This document shows, piece by piece, positions 42,128 through 50,801 of a stretch of 64,000 nt of DNA. The stretch is from Bog-756 sp963718405 (GTDB lineage Bacteria > Actinomycetota > Acidimicrobiia > Acidimicrobiales > RAAP-2), in assembly GCA_963718405.1 (NCBI GenBank), contig CAVQYZ010000002.1, forward strand, positions 1,364,001 to 1,428,000, in the 5' to 3' direction. The number at the start of each line of letters is the position of its first letter. Position 1 is the first letter of the stretch. Under the pieces are notes generated by a model. It had not been told where the DNA came from. It ran no database searches and worked only from the letters and a program-made list of their open reading frames with translations. Position numbers and translations under genes: made by a program.

Positions 42128-42581
42128 CCGGCGGCCACCCGCGGCCGGGAGTCCGGGTCTGACAGTGCCACCGTCTCCACCCTGGACCCGGCTCCAGGGG
42201 CCGGTCGCAGGAGCCCCGTATTCGGTCAGGTCGGTGGGCATCCAACCCGCTGGGATTCCAGGGATTCGCTGGTGCAGACGCGGCGAAGGCACCCCGAAGG
42301 GTGCCTTCGCGCGAGCGGGTCGGGCGGCGGATCCCGAACACCGCTCTGCGGAACCAGTTGGCGGGAACCGGTTCCGAGGCCCATAGATCATCACGTTTCG
42401 TCGCCAATTTCCAGTCATGGAGCAGGAATCGATCGGGTGCGGGCCTGAATATCAGGTATCCCGTCAATGAACCTGCAGGTCGCAGGGCTACTTTGCCGGA
42501 CGGGATGTTGTGCGGGGTTCTGAGACCTGATTCCGGGGGTGCGAGGTGGATCCGGTGGGTCGGGATGGTGGGGGTGGACCC
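42128..42581. other. Non-coding stretch with one strong hairpin
   Basis: About 450 bases between the small helical-protein gene and the converging nth gene. Apart from the perfect hairpin at 42283-42310, no gene, promoter or repeat is supported. 42430-42500 is locally less GC-rich. Confidence 0.5.
42283..42310. terminator. Perfect 12-bp stem hairpin
   Basis: GCGAAGGCACCC pairs without mismatch with GGGTGCCTTCGC around a CGAA loop, which is close to an extra-stable tetraloop. It lies in the gap between converging genes. No T-run follows, so it may be a GC-type terminator or a transcript-stabilising element. Confidence 0.7.
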
Positions 42582-43352
42582 TCAGCCAGACGGCCGTTTG
42601 GCTGGGGCCCGTTTGGCTGGGGATCGTTTGGCTGGGGCCCGTTTGGCTGGGGATCGTTTGGCTGGGGCCCGTTTGGCTGGGGGTCGTTTCCTCGCCGCCA
42701 ACAGCCCCGGGGCGGACGGGCAGAAGTCCGCCAGCAGGCAGCGCTCGCAGTGGGGCGACCGTGCGGTACAGGTGGCCCGTCCGTGGAGGATCAGGCGGAG
42801 GCTGAACGCCCCCCGGTGGGCGGCGGGGATCATGGGGTCGAGCGCCGTCTCGATCTTGACCGGATCGGTCTCCTCGGTGAGCTCCAACCGGTGGGACAGG
42901 CGTTGCACGTGGGTGTCGACCGGCAGGCCGGGAAGCCCGAAGTCGACGCTCCGGACCACGTTGGCCGTCTTCCGGCCCACGCCGGGCAGCGTCACCAGGT
43001 CCTCCATCCGGGAGGGCACCTGGCCGTCGAATGAGGTCACCAACCCCTGGGCCATTCCGACCAGGTTGCGGGACTTGGCCCGAAAGAACCCCGTCGACCG
43101 GATCAACTCCTCGAGCTCGCTCAGATCCGCCGCGGCCAAGGAGGCGGCATCGGGATACCGGGCGAAGAGCCGGGGTGTGGTCATGTTGACCCTGGCGTCG
43201 GTGCACTGGGCCGAGAGAATGGTCGCCACTAAGAGCTCAAAGGGATTGCGGTGGTCCAGGGCGCACAGTGTGCGGGCCGAACCGGGATACAGCTCGGCCA
43301 ACCGTTCGTCGGTGAGCCGCGCCCGGCCGGCCGGGGTGCGCGGTCGGGCCAT
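42582..43352 (-). CDS. nth: Endonuclease III with a PAKR-repeat tail
   Basis: DNA glycosylase/AP lyase for oxidised pyrimidines. The helix-hairpin-helix LPGVGRKTANVV holds catalytic Lys129, VDTHVQRLSHRL holds Asp146, and the 4Fe-4S cluster cysteines are 195, 202, 205 and 211 (C-x6-C-x2-C-x5-C). I use the ATG at 43352 (256 residues). From about residue 221 the protein ends in PAKRAPAKRSPAKR units, a histone H1-like basic tail coded by a 15-bp tandem repeat; this is unusual for Nth. Divergent from mshD, with only 30 bases between. Confidence 0.93.
   Translation of the reverse strand: MARPRTPAGRARLTDERLAELYPGSARTLCALDHRNPFELLVATILSAQCTDARVNMTTPRLFARYPDAASLAAADLSELEELIRSTGFFRAKSRNLVGMAQGLVTSFDGQVPSRMEDLVTLPGVGRKTANVVRSVDFGLPGLPVDTHVQRLSHRLELTEETDPVKIETALDPMIPAAHRGAFSLRLILHGRATCTARSPHCERCLLADFCPSAPGLLAARKRPPAKRAPAKRSPAKRAPAKRSPAKRAPAKRPSG
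42596..42685. repeat. 15-bp tandem repeat, six units, coding the Nth tail
   Basis: GTTTGGCTGGGGCCC alternates with GTTTGGCTGGGGATC; each unit codes for PAKR plus A or S on the minus strand. The alternation shows that a 30-bp higher-order unit was copied. Confidence 0.92.
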
Positions 43353-43382
43353 CACGGGGAGACTACCGGTAGCGTCCTGGCG

Positions 43383-44366
43383 ATGACGGATCCCGAACTG
43401 TCCGTGGTGGAGGAACCCGACGCCACAGTGGTGGAGGAGATCACCGCCCTGATCGACCGGGTGGCCCTCGCCACCGACCACGCCGCCATCAGCGAGGCCA
43501 AGCGGTTGGCGCTGCTCCATGCCGGCCCGGAAGGCCCACAACTCACCCCACCAGGGAGCCCGGCCACGGCCTCTGCGGAACCCCGCCTCCTCGCCGCCGT
43601 GGTGGCCAGGGACCGAGTCGGGGGCCGGCTCGTGGGCTACGCCCCGATCGTCGGAGATGCCGTGTCAGGGCAGTACGCCATGGAGGTGGCCGTGGATCCG
43701 GCCGCCCCCGACGCCACGGCGCTCTTCGACGGAGTGGTCTCCCTCGCCTGCACCTTGGTGGCCGACCGTGGCGGGCGCACCCTCCGGCTATGGATCTCCA
43801 AGGCGTCCGAGGCCGACGACGAGCGCGCTCGGGCCTACGGATTCCAAGCGGAACGACACCTCATCCAGATGCGCTGCCCCTTGCCGTTGACCGACCCCGG
43901 TCGGAAATCCGGGACCGCTCCGATCCGGACCCGGGCCTTCCGACCCGGCCACGACGAGGCGGCCTGGTTGGCCACCAACAACCGGGCCTTCGCCTCTCAC
44001 CCGGAACAGGGGAACTGGGATCTCACCACCCTGCTCGAACGTGAAGAGGAAGCCTGGTTCGACCCCGACGGGCTGCTACTCCTCGAAGAGGATGGACGGC
44101 TGGCCGGCTCGTGCTGGACCAAGATCCACGCCGATACCCAGCCGCCCATGGGCGAGATCTATGTGATCGGCGTGGATCCCGACTTCCACGGACGAGGTTG
44201 GGGTCGGGCCCTGACCCAAGCCGGGCTGGACTGGCTGGCCGAACAAGGCTTGACCGTCGGGATGCTCTACGTCGACGCCGACAACACAGCCGCCGTGTCC
44301 ATGTACCGGTCGATGGGGTTCACCGATGATCACGTCGATCGGTCGTACCTGCGGGCCTTCGGCTGA
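43383..44366 (+). CDS. mshD: Mycothiol synthase
   Basis: Acetylates Cys-GlcN-Ins to make mycothiol, the main thiol of actinobacteria. Two GNAT domains: a degenerate N-terminal one (YAMEVAVDPAAPDATALFD) and an active C-terminal one, with NNRAFASHPEQGNWDLTTL, EIYVIGVDPDFHGRGWGRAL (acetyl-CoA loop) and MLYVDADNTAAVSMYRSMGF. 327 residues, start MTDPELSVVEE. The frame is open upstream into nth, but this ATG gives the family length. Confidence 0.93.
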   Translation: MTDPELSVVEEPDATVVEEITALIDRVALATDHAAISEAKRLALLHAGPEGPQLTPPGSPATASAEPRLLAAVVARDRVGGRLVGYAPIVGDAVSGQYAMEVAVDPAAPDATALFDGVVSLACTLVADRGGRTLRLWISKASEADDERARAYGFQAERHLIQMRCPLPLTDPGRKSGTAPIRTRAFRPGHDEAAWLATNNRAFASHPEQGNWDLTTLLEREEEAWFDPDGLLLLEEDGRLAGSCWTKIHADTQPPMGEIYVIGVDPDFHGRGWGRALTQAGLDWLAEQGLTVGMLYVDADNTAAVSMYRSMGFTDDHVDRSYLRAFG

Positions 44367-44441
44367 CCGCTCCCCTTCGGTTGCCAACATTCACCTGACC
44401 GGCCCCGATCCCGATCAGTCCCCCGATAGCGATGCCGGGCC

Positions 44442-45200
44442 TCAGCCCACCCCGATCAGGTGCCCGATGGAGTAGGTGATAGCCGCAGCCACCCCGGAGA
44501 TCAGCAGCTGACGACCGGCCGACCACAGCCAGGACCGCCCGGTGAAGTGGGCCAGCGCAGCCCCCACGGTGAAGGCCGCCGTGGCCCCGAGGGCCACCGA
44601 CCACAAGGTGGCGGCGGCTCCCGAAGAGAACAGCCACGGGATCAGCGGGATGAACGCCCCCACCGCGAAGGCCACGAAGGACGAGGCTGCAGCCTGCAGC
44701 GGATTGCCGATCCGGGCCGGGTCGAATCCCAGCTCCTCCCGGGCATGGGTCTCGAGGGCCAGATCGGGATCGCGCATCATCTTGACCGAGAGCTCATTGG
44801 CCATGGCGGCGTCGATCCCCCGGCTCTCGTAGATCGCTGCCAACTCCCGACGCTCGTCCTCGGGGTCGTGGCGTATGGCCTGTCGCTCGACATCGAGCTC
44901 GCGCTGCATCAGTTCCGACTGGGCCCGCATGGAGATGTACTCCCCTGCGGCCATGGAGAAGGCTCCGGCCACCAGGCCGGCGATCCCGGCCAGACGGACC
45001 GTACCGACGGTGGCATGGGCACCGGCCATTCCGAGGATCAGGGCGACGTTGGAGACCAGGCCGTCACTGACACCGAAGACGGCGGCACGCGCTCCTCCGC
45101 CCTGAATGTCCCGATGACGATGGTTCGCGGCCACAGCCGAGAGCGTACCGAGCAGTCGTGGATGAGGAGGCACTGATCTTTGGACCAAGGAGCGCCTCAC
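44442..45200 (-). CDS. VIT1/CCC1-family membrane protein
   Basis: Family of Fe2+/Mn2+ membrane transporters. The N-terminal helix GVSDGLVSNVALILGMAGA is typical, followed by GIAGLVAGAFSMAAGEYISM, a charged cytoplasmic domain (ERQAIRHDPEDERRELAAIY, with acidic metal-binding residues) and three C-terminal helices ending GVAAAITYSIGHLIGVG. 252 residues from the ATG at 45200; a GTG at 45134 gives a start nearer the family norm. Converges on mshD. Confidence 0.88.
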   Translation of the reverse strand: MRRSLVQRSVPPHPRLLGTLSAVAANHRHRDIQGGGARAAVFGVSDGLVSNVALILGMAGAHATVGTVRLAGIAGLVAGAFSMAAGEYISMRAQSELMQRELDVERQAIRHDPEDERRELAAIYESRGIDAAMANELSVKMMRDPDLALETHAREELGFDPARIGNPLQAAASSFVAFAVGAFIPLIPWLFSSGAAATLWSVALGATAAFTVGAALAHFTGRSWLWSAGRQLLISGVAAAITYSIGHLIGVG

Positions 45201-45350
45201 TCATCCGGTGGGCCACCCTTCGAGGTGCGGTCGGACCCCGGTTGGGCCGGGCCGAGGCCAGGTCGAACCCCCGCCTCTCACCCGGAAGTGTCGGTCCGCA
45301 CCCCACAGGTGGCTGGTCCCCCGCTCCCGGCTTCCCATAAGGTCTGGTCC

Positions 45351-45806
45351 ATGGCAACCACCGTGAACGGCATCGACAAATTCCACGAACTGGTCGGGAA
45401 GCAACTGGGTTACAGCGAGTGGCACCGGATCGATCAGGCTCAGATCAACCTGTTCGCCGACGCTACCGGCGACCACCAGTGGATCCATGTGGATCCGGCC
45501 CGGGCCAAGGACGGGCCGTTCGGGGGCACCATCGCCCACGGCTACCTGACCCTCTCTCTGGCCCCGGTGTACCTGGGTGAGGTCCTGGTGGTGCAGGGGT
45601 ACTCGATGGGCGTCAACTACGGCTGCAACAAGGTCCGGTTCCCGTCCCCGGTGCCGGTGGACAGCAATCTCCGCCTGGGCGTAGCGGTGGCCGAGGTGGA
45701 GGACGTCACCGGCGGGGTGCAGGTGGCCTTCGACATGACCTTCGAGACCGAGGGATCGTCGAAGCCCAGCTGCGTGGCCCAGGTGGTCTACCGCTACTTC
45801 TACTGA
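45351..45806 (+). CDS. MaoC-like (R)-enoyl-CoA hydratase/dehydratase
   Basis: Hot-dog fold protein of 151 residues. The hydratase motif is complete: LFADATGDHQWIHVDPARAK with catalytic Asp and His, followed by GGTIAHGYLTLSL. VNYGCNKVRFPSPVPVDSNL is the second half. It resembles single-domain enoyl-CoA hydratases of actinobacterial lipid metabolism. ATG 45351 is chosen because the domain starts eight residues later; the frame is open upstream. It stands alone. Confidence 0.9.
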   Translation: MATTVNGIDKFHELVGKQLGYSEWHRIDQAQINLFADATGDHQWIHVDPARAKDGPFGGTIAHGYLTLSLAPVYLGEVLVVQGYSMGVNYGCNKVRFPSPVPVDSNLRLGVAVAEVEDVTGGVQVAFDMTFETEGSSKPSCVAQVVYRYFY

Positions 45807-45910
45807 CGGTCGGCCTTCGGAGCTGGTAGCCCGGCGCCGACCGGACTGGTCCGGGGAGAACCCCGGTGACCTGGAACAACAGGAAGACTCCTTTCTTCCG
45901 TCCCGCTCTA

Positions 45911-45948
45911 TCGACAATCGTTTGGCCGGTGCTCGTACAATTCGAGCA
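45911..45948 (+). promoter_or_regulatory. Predicted promoter/operator of the tandem-MerR gene
   Basis: A -35-like TCGACA (45911-45916) and a -10 TACAAT (45936-45941) are 19 bases apart, the long spacing at which MerR proteins act by untwisting DNA. A perfect inverted repeat TGCTCG-N7-CGAGCA (45930-45948) is centred on the -10. It lies 29 bases before the start of the MerR gene, so self-regulation of the regulator and the menG-menF genes is likely. Confidence 0.6.
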
Positions 45949-45969
45949 GATACTCCTAGAGTGTGAGTC

Positions 45970-46944
45970 ATGGAGATGCGGGTCGAACAGCTGTCGGTCC
46001 GGTCGGGCCTGTCGGTGGACACCATTCGCTACTACCAGAGCAAGGGGCTGCTCGATCCGCCCCGGCGTGAGGGCCGGGTGGCCTGGTACCACCAGGACCA
46101 CCTCGATCGCCTGGATCGCATCCGCACCCTGCAACAGCGGGGTTTCACCTTGGCCACCATCGTCCGGCTGGTGTCCGGGGACCTCGATGCCGCCGACGAG
46201 GCCCTCCTGGGCGAGCTGTCCGGACTCGGCCACGTCGTGGACGCCTCCCGGGCCGGTGACGCCGGACCTCTGGACGGGCTGCCGGCGGCCGGTCCCGATG
46301 CCGTGGGAGACGGTGAGCGCCTGTTCACGCTGGAGGAGCTGGCCTCCGAGACGGGCGTGCCGCTGGCCCTCCTCAAGGCCATCGAGGCCGAAGGTCTGCT
46401 GATCCCCCGCCGCTTCGGTGGCCACCGTCGGTACACCTCCGAGGATGTGGCCGCGGCCCGGGCGGGGCTGCTCCTGCTCGATTGGGGGATCCCGCTCTCG
46501 TCCCTCCTCGATCTGGCCCGTCGACACCATGAGGCCACCCAGGCCGTGGCCCGTGAAGCGGTGACGTTGTTCTCGACCTACATCCGACATCCGCAACGGC
46601 TGGATCGCCCCGACGATGGCCGCGACCTCGCCGGCCAACCGGAGCCCGGCGTTGATGCCGACGGTGAAACCGACGCCGACGTCAACGCCGACATCGACCG
46701 ACTGCTCCGGGCCTACTCCGAGCTCCTCCCAGCCGTCAATGCCCTGGTCGCCAACCATTTCACCCGAACCCTGGTCAACTCGGCCCTCGACCACGTGGAC
46801 CAGGTCGGATCCGACGCCGAGCGCCGGGCCATCTCCGACCAGATCGGGGAGAACCTGCACGACCTGCTGGCCGACACGATCCGGTCGGAACAGCCCGACC
46901 AGTTCGAACAGTCGGGCCAGCCGTCAGCGATGCCGGGCCGGTGA
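45970..46944 (+). CDS. MerR-family regulator with two MerR DNA-binding domains
   Basis: 324 residues. Domain one (residues 4-75): VEQLSVRSGLSVDTIRYYQS, then the wing and helix FTLATIVRLVSG. Domain two (118-185): LFTLEELASETGVPLALLKA, GGHRRYTSEDVAAARAGLLL. The second lacks the usual YY of the recognition region. An Asp-rich spacer (residues 207-230) leads to a helical C-terminus (LLPAVNALVANHFTRTLVNS) that may sense a ligand or dimerise. No Cys metal site. It overlaps menG by four bases (GTGA), so it probably controls menaquinone genes; the ligand is unknown. Confidence 0.88.
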   Translation: MEMRVEQLSVRSGLSVDTIRYYQSKGLLDPPRREGRVAWYHQDHLDRLDRIRTLQQRGFTLATIVRLVSGDLDAADEALLGELSGLGHVVDASRAGDAGPLDGLPAAGPDAVGDGERLFTLEELASETGVPLALLKAIEAEGLLIPRRFGGHRRYTSEDVAAARAGLLLLDWGIPLSSLLDLARRHHEATQAVAREAVTLFSTYIRHPQRLDRPDDGRDLAGQPEPGVDADGETDADVNADIDRLLRAYSELLPAVNALVANHFTRTLVNSALDHVDQVGSDAERRAISDQIGENLHDLLADTIRSEQPDQFEQSGQPSAMPGR

Positions 46945-47738
46945 GGGACACGGGACCCCAGGACGGAGTGGCGCCCGGCTCGCCGGCGTCGGCGGCGATG
47001 GTGGCCCCGCCCGAACACCACGGGGTCGACCCTGAGCGGGTCAGCGAGGCCGGACTCCCGGTGGGCCGGGACAAGACCGTGATGGTCCGATCGATGTTCG
47101 ACGCCATCGCGCCCCGTTACGACCTGGTCAACCGCATGATGACCTTCGGACTCGACGTCCGGTGGCGACGCCGGGCGGTCAGGGCCCTCGGGCTGCCTGC
47201 CGGGTCACGGGTACTGGACCTGGCCTGTGGCACCGGTGACTTCCTCACCATCGCCGACCATGCCGGTCTGCGTCCCTTCGGACTCGACCTGTCGTGGGGC
47301 ATGCTGGCGGCCGACCATTCGGGACGGCCACGGGCCCAGGCCGACGGGTCCCGACTGCCGGTAGCCACGGCGTCGGTCGACGGGGTCACCTGCGGGTACG
47401 CCCTGCGCAACTTCACCGAGCTCGACGCGGTGCTGGAGGAGCTGGGCCGGGTGGTGCGGCCCGGAGGCCGGATCAGCCTGCTCGAGGTGTCCGAGCCCGA
47501 GAGCGGGCTGCTGCTCGCCGGTCACCGCATCTGGTTCCGTCAGGTGGTGCCGGTCATCGGTGGTCTGGTCTCCGATCGGGACGCCTACCGCTATCTGCCC
47601 AAGTCCACCGCCTATCTGCCTCCCACGGCCGAGCTCCGTTCCATGCTGGTCGAAGCAGGATTCTCCTCGGTCAACCACCGGGGCCTGTCCGGTGGGCTGA
47701 GCCAGCTGATCACCGCCACCCGGAAGGGACGGCCTTGA
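46941..47738 (+). CDS. menG: Demethylmenaquinone methyltransferase
   Basis: Last step of menaquinone synthesis (UbiE/MenG family, SAM-dependent). Motifs: VRSMFDAIAPRYDLVNRMMT, SAM motif I in VLDLACGTGDFLTIAD, GVTCGYALRNFTELDAVLEE, the family VVRPGGRISLLEVSEP and YRYLPKSTAYLPP. 265 residues including a 40-residue N-terminal end. The GTG start overlaps the MerR stop; the stop overlaps the TTG start of menF (TTGA). Confidence 0.94.
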   Translation: MRDTGPQDGVAPGSPASAAMVAPPEHHGVDPERVSEAGLPVGRDKTVMVRSMFDAIAPRYDLVNRMMTFGLDVRWRRRAVRALGLPAGSRVLDLACGTGDFLTIADHAGLRPFGLDLSWGMLAADHSGRPRAQADGSRLPVATASVDGVTCGYALRNFTELDAVLEELGRVVRPGGRISLLEVSEPESGLLLAGHRIWFRQVVPVIGGLVSDRDAYRYLPKSTAYLPPTAELRSMLVEAGFSSVNHRGLSGGLSQLITATRKGRP

Positions 47739-49115
47739 GCGGGCCACCGCCCGGACGGAGCGCGGTCCGCTTCCCGCTCGACCCGGGCCCGACCGTCGAC
47801 CCGTTCGCCCTGGCCGGTGCCGACGGCATCCTCTTCCATCCGGCCGGTCGGCCGTTGGTGGGCCTCGGGACGGCGTTCACCATCGATCTGCCCCATGGGC
47901 TCGATGACCCGACCGACCTGGCCACAGCCACCGATGTCCTTGCTTCACTCCCCTGTCGGGACCATGTCGACTCCCCCTCCACCGGGGTGCTGGCCTTTGG
48001 GACCCTGCCCTTCGAACGGTCCGGGTCGGCTGCGCTCACCGTGCCGGAGGTCACCTACGGCATGGACGAGAGCGGCGTCGAATGGGTCAGCGTCATCACC
48101 ACCGATCCCTCCGCGCTACCCACCTCGCCCACCGGCCTTCGTTCGTGGCTGCATGGCCGGGCCGCGGCCCTGCGAGGCCCGGAAGCGTGGTCGGTCGGAG
48201 GACCACTGGCACCGGCTGCCTCACTGGCCCAACCCCAGATCGTGCCCCGGTCCTCGGATGCCTCCTTCATGGACATGGTGGATGCCGTACTCACGGCCAT
48301 CGACCGGGACGAGGTCCTCAAGGTGGTCCTGGCCCGCCACGCCGACGTCTCCATGGGGGCCCCGATCGACATCCCCGATCTCCTCCGCCGGTGGCACGGG
48401 CTCGAGCCGAACTGCACGGTGTTCTCCATGCCCACCGCCGACGGGCAGTTCATGGGGGCCACCCCCGAGCTGTTGGTGGCCCGTAACGGATCCACCATTC
48501 TCAGCCGCCCCCTCGCCGGTACCGCCGAGCGGTTCATCGGGTCGGAAGGGAGCGCCCTGCCCGGCGAGCTCCTCAAGTCCGCCAAGGACGCCACCGAGCA
48601 CCGTCGGGTGGTCGACGCCATCGAGTCGGCCCTCCGACCCCTCTGTTCCGAACTCGACGTGCCGGCCCAGCCCGGACTGGTGCGCCTGAGCAACATCGTC
48701 CATCTGGGGACGTCACTCAGCGGCACCTTGAAGTCGGGGCCCGGCGGACGACCACCCAGCGCCCTCCAGTTGGTGGGGGCGCTCCACCCCACCCCGGCAG
48801 TGGGCGGGGTCCCGAGTGCGGCCGCCCGGGAGCTGATCAGGCGCGCTGGAGCCCGAGTCGAGGGGCCACTACGCCGGTCCGGTGGGCTACCTGGACGCCC
48901 ACGGCGATGGAAGTTGGATGCTGGGGATACGGTCCCTCACCGTCCACGGCGCCACGGCCCGGCTGAGCGCCGGTGTGGGGATCGTGGATGGATCCGACCC
49001 GAGAACCGAGTTGATCGAAACCAACCTCAAACTGACTGCCGTGCTGCAGGCGCTGGCACCGGGACTGGCCCAGGTGTGGTGGGAAGGGACCGGGCACCCC
49101 ACGGTCTTCAGCTGA
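47735..49115 (+). CDS. menF: Isochorismate synthase (frameshifted)
   Basis: Opens menaquinone synthesis from chorismate. The chorismate-binding domain shows DEVLKVVLARHADVS, TVFSMPTADGQFMGATPELL, LSRPLAGTAERF, DATEHRRVVDAIES, LVRLSNIVHLGTSLSG and LHPTPAVGGVP. Near 48845 the frame changes by one base (an extra G after AGGCGC), and the conserved end GYLDAHGDGSWMLGIRS, ARLSAGVGIVDGSDPRTE follows in the new frame. TTG start within the menG stop. Salicylate or siderophore use is possible, but the menG neighbour and menC in the window favour menaquinone. Confidence 0.87.
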
Positions 49116-49141
49116 GCAGCCGGTCCATCACCGCCTGCCCG

Positions 49142-50020
49142 TCACCGCCGGTCACCCGACAGCTGGGCCGACCGGGTGATCACGTCGGCCAGACCCTGCG
49201 GATCGTCCCGGGCCACGAAATGGCCGGCCCGCGGAAGAAGGGTCAGCTCGGCCCCGGGGATGGCCCGGGCCAGGCTGACTGCGGCCCGCGGCGGCACGAC
49301 GACGTCCCAGTCGCCGCTGACCACCGCCACCGGGAGGGCCAGCGTCGGGAGTACGGCTGTCACCGACGGCAGCTCCTTGAGGAGGGCCCGCTGCTCGACG
49401 ACGAACGTGCGCCGGTAGCGGCCGAGCACCCCGCGTTGCTGCCCCTTCATGATCCCTTCGTCGGGAAGGGCTGAGTACAGGGGATCACGGACCGCCGACG
49501 GGGCGAACCGGATCAACCGCCTGAGTCGCGGCAGCACCTCACCGATGCCGACCAGGCCCGCCATGGTGAGCACTTCGCCGACGACCGGCACGCTGAGCCA
49601 GCGGTCGAGAGCGCTGAGACTGTCGGGGGTGCAGGCCGCTCCCACCAGGACCAGGCTGTGCACGGTGTCCGGGTGGTGGGCCGCCAGCAGGACGGCCACG
49701 CCACCGGCCCAGCTGTGGGCCACCACGGTGGCTGGAGCGCTCTGCCGTGACCGGATGAACTCCGCCACCACATCAGCGTTGGCGCTCAGGCCCACCGCTT
49801 CGCCGGCGGTGGCGCCATAGCCCCGGCGATCCGGAGCCAGCACCCGGAACTCCGGCTCGAGGAGATGACTCACCCGATCCCAGCTGGCCCCGGTGCCGGG
49901 CTGACCGTGCAGTAGGACCACCGACGGTCCATGACCTCGATCGGTCGAGGTCAGCGTGGACTCGCTCACCGAAGCCGCGGGCCCGGGAGTGCCACAGGAT
50001 GCCGGACTCGTTTCTGGCAT
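49142..50020 (-). CDS. Alpha/beta-fold hydrolase
   Basis: 292 residues from the ATG at 50020. The oxyanion segment is VVLLHGQPGTGASWD, the nucleophile Ser is in VVAHSWAGGVAVLLA (GxSxG type with His), the Asp is in VVSGDWDVVVPP and the His in LPRAGHFVARDDP. The cap region lies between. A short Ser/Pro-rich N-terminus precedes the fold. The substrate is unknown. It starts nine bases after the stop of the upstream glycosyltransferase gene, so the two are probably co-transcribed. It converges on menF. Confidence 0.88.
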   Translation of the reverse strand: MPETSPASCGTPGPAASVSESTLTSTDRGHGPSVVLLHGQPGTGASWDRVSHLLEPEFRVLAPDRRGYGATAGEAVGLSANADVVAEFIRSRQSAPATVVAHSWAGGVAVLLAAHHPDTVHSLVLVGAACTPDSLSALDRWLSVPVVGEVLTMAGLVGIGEVLPRLRRLIRFAPSAVRDPLYSALPDEGIMKGQQRGVLGRYRRTFVVEQRALLKELPSVTAVLPTLALPVAVVSGDWDVVVPPRAAVSLARAIPGAELTLLPRAGHFVARDDPQGLADVITRSAQLSGDRR

Positions 50021-50028
50021 GGGCGAGG

Positions 50029-50781
50029 TCAGGAGCTCACCGGCTGGGGCTTCTTTCGCGTCCCCCGCCCTCCCTCGAACAGCCGTTGGACTCCCCACCA
50101 GGTAACCAGTCCCAAGGCCTCGAAGACGATGAACGCCGACATCTTCGACTCCCCGTCCACCCGGTCGAGGAACCGGATGGGGACCTCTTTCACCGAGGCT
50201 CCGGACCGCTTGGCCTGGTAGGTCATCTCGATCTGGAACCCGTAGCCTTCGGCCCTGATCCGACTGAGGTCGATGTTCCTCAGCACCGAGGACGAGTACA
50301 CCCGGAACCCGGCCGTCGAGTCGGTGACTCCCAGCCCGAGCAGGGCGGAGGCGTAGATGTTTCCTCCCCGCGAGAGCAGCCGCCTCGACCACGTCCAGTC
50401 GGGTATGGAACCGCCCTCCACGTACCTCGATCCGATCACCACGTCGTGTCCCTGGCTGAGCGGCGCCACCAGGGCCGGTAGGGCTTCCGGCTCGTGTTGG
50501 AGGTCGGCGTCCATCTCCACACAGGCATCGAAGCCACGTTCGAGTCCCCACCGGAACCCGTCGCGGTAGGCGCTGCCCAAGCCGGACTTCCGTTGCCTAC
50601 GCAGGACCTCGATATTGCCCAACTCCTTGCCGATCCGTTCAGCCAGGTCGGCGGTGCCATCCGGGCTCCCGTCGTCGACCACCAAGATGGTGGCCTCATC
50701 GAGTGCCCCCCGGATCCGCCGCAGCACCCGGTCGATGTTCTCTGCCTCGTTATACGTAGGCAGGACCACAAGGACGTTCAT
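50029..50781 (-). CDS. Polyprenol-phosphate glycosyltransferase (dolichol-phosphate mannose synthase-like)
   Basis: GT2 family enzyme that transfers a sugar, usually mannose, to polyprenyl phosphate for cell-envelope glycans. 250 residues: VVLPTYNEAENIDRVLRRI, ILVVDDGSPDGTADLAERI, the DxD-type CVEMDADLQHEPEALP, VVIGSRYVEGGSI and GYGFQIEMTYQAKRSG with KEVPIRFLDR. No membrane segments, like the catalytic half of actinobacterial Ppm1. The N-acyltransferase half (Lnt-like) is absent here. Confidence 0.92.
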   Translation of the reverse strand: MNVLVVLPTYNEAENIDRVLRRIRGALDEATILVVDDGSPDGTADLAERIGKELGNIEVLRRQRKSGLGSAYRDGFRWGLERGFDACVEMDADLQHEPEALPALVAPLSQGHDVVIGSRYVEGGSIPDWTWSRRLLSRGGNIYASALLGLGVTDSTAGFRVYSSSVLRNIDLSRIRAEGYGFQIEMTYQAKRSGASVKEVPIRFLDRVDGESKMSAFIVFEALGLVTWWGVQRLFEGGRGTRKKPQPVSS

Positions 50782-50801
50782 TCCCGCAGCTTAGGAGCCG
50801 G

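Noticed and set aside
42301..43386. Long plus-strand frame opposite nth
   Set aside because: It is antisense to a clearly coding gene (nth) whose Fe-S and helix-hairpin-helix motifs are on the minus strand.
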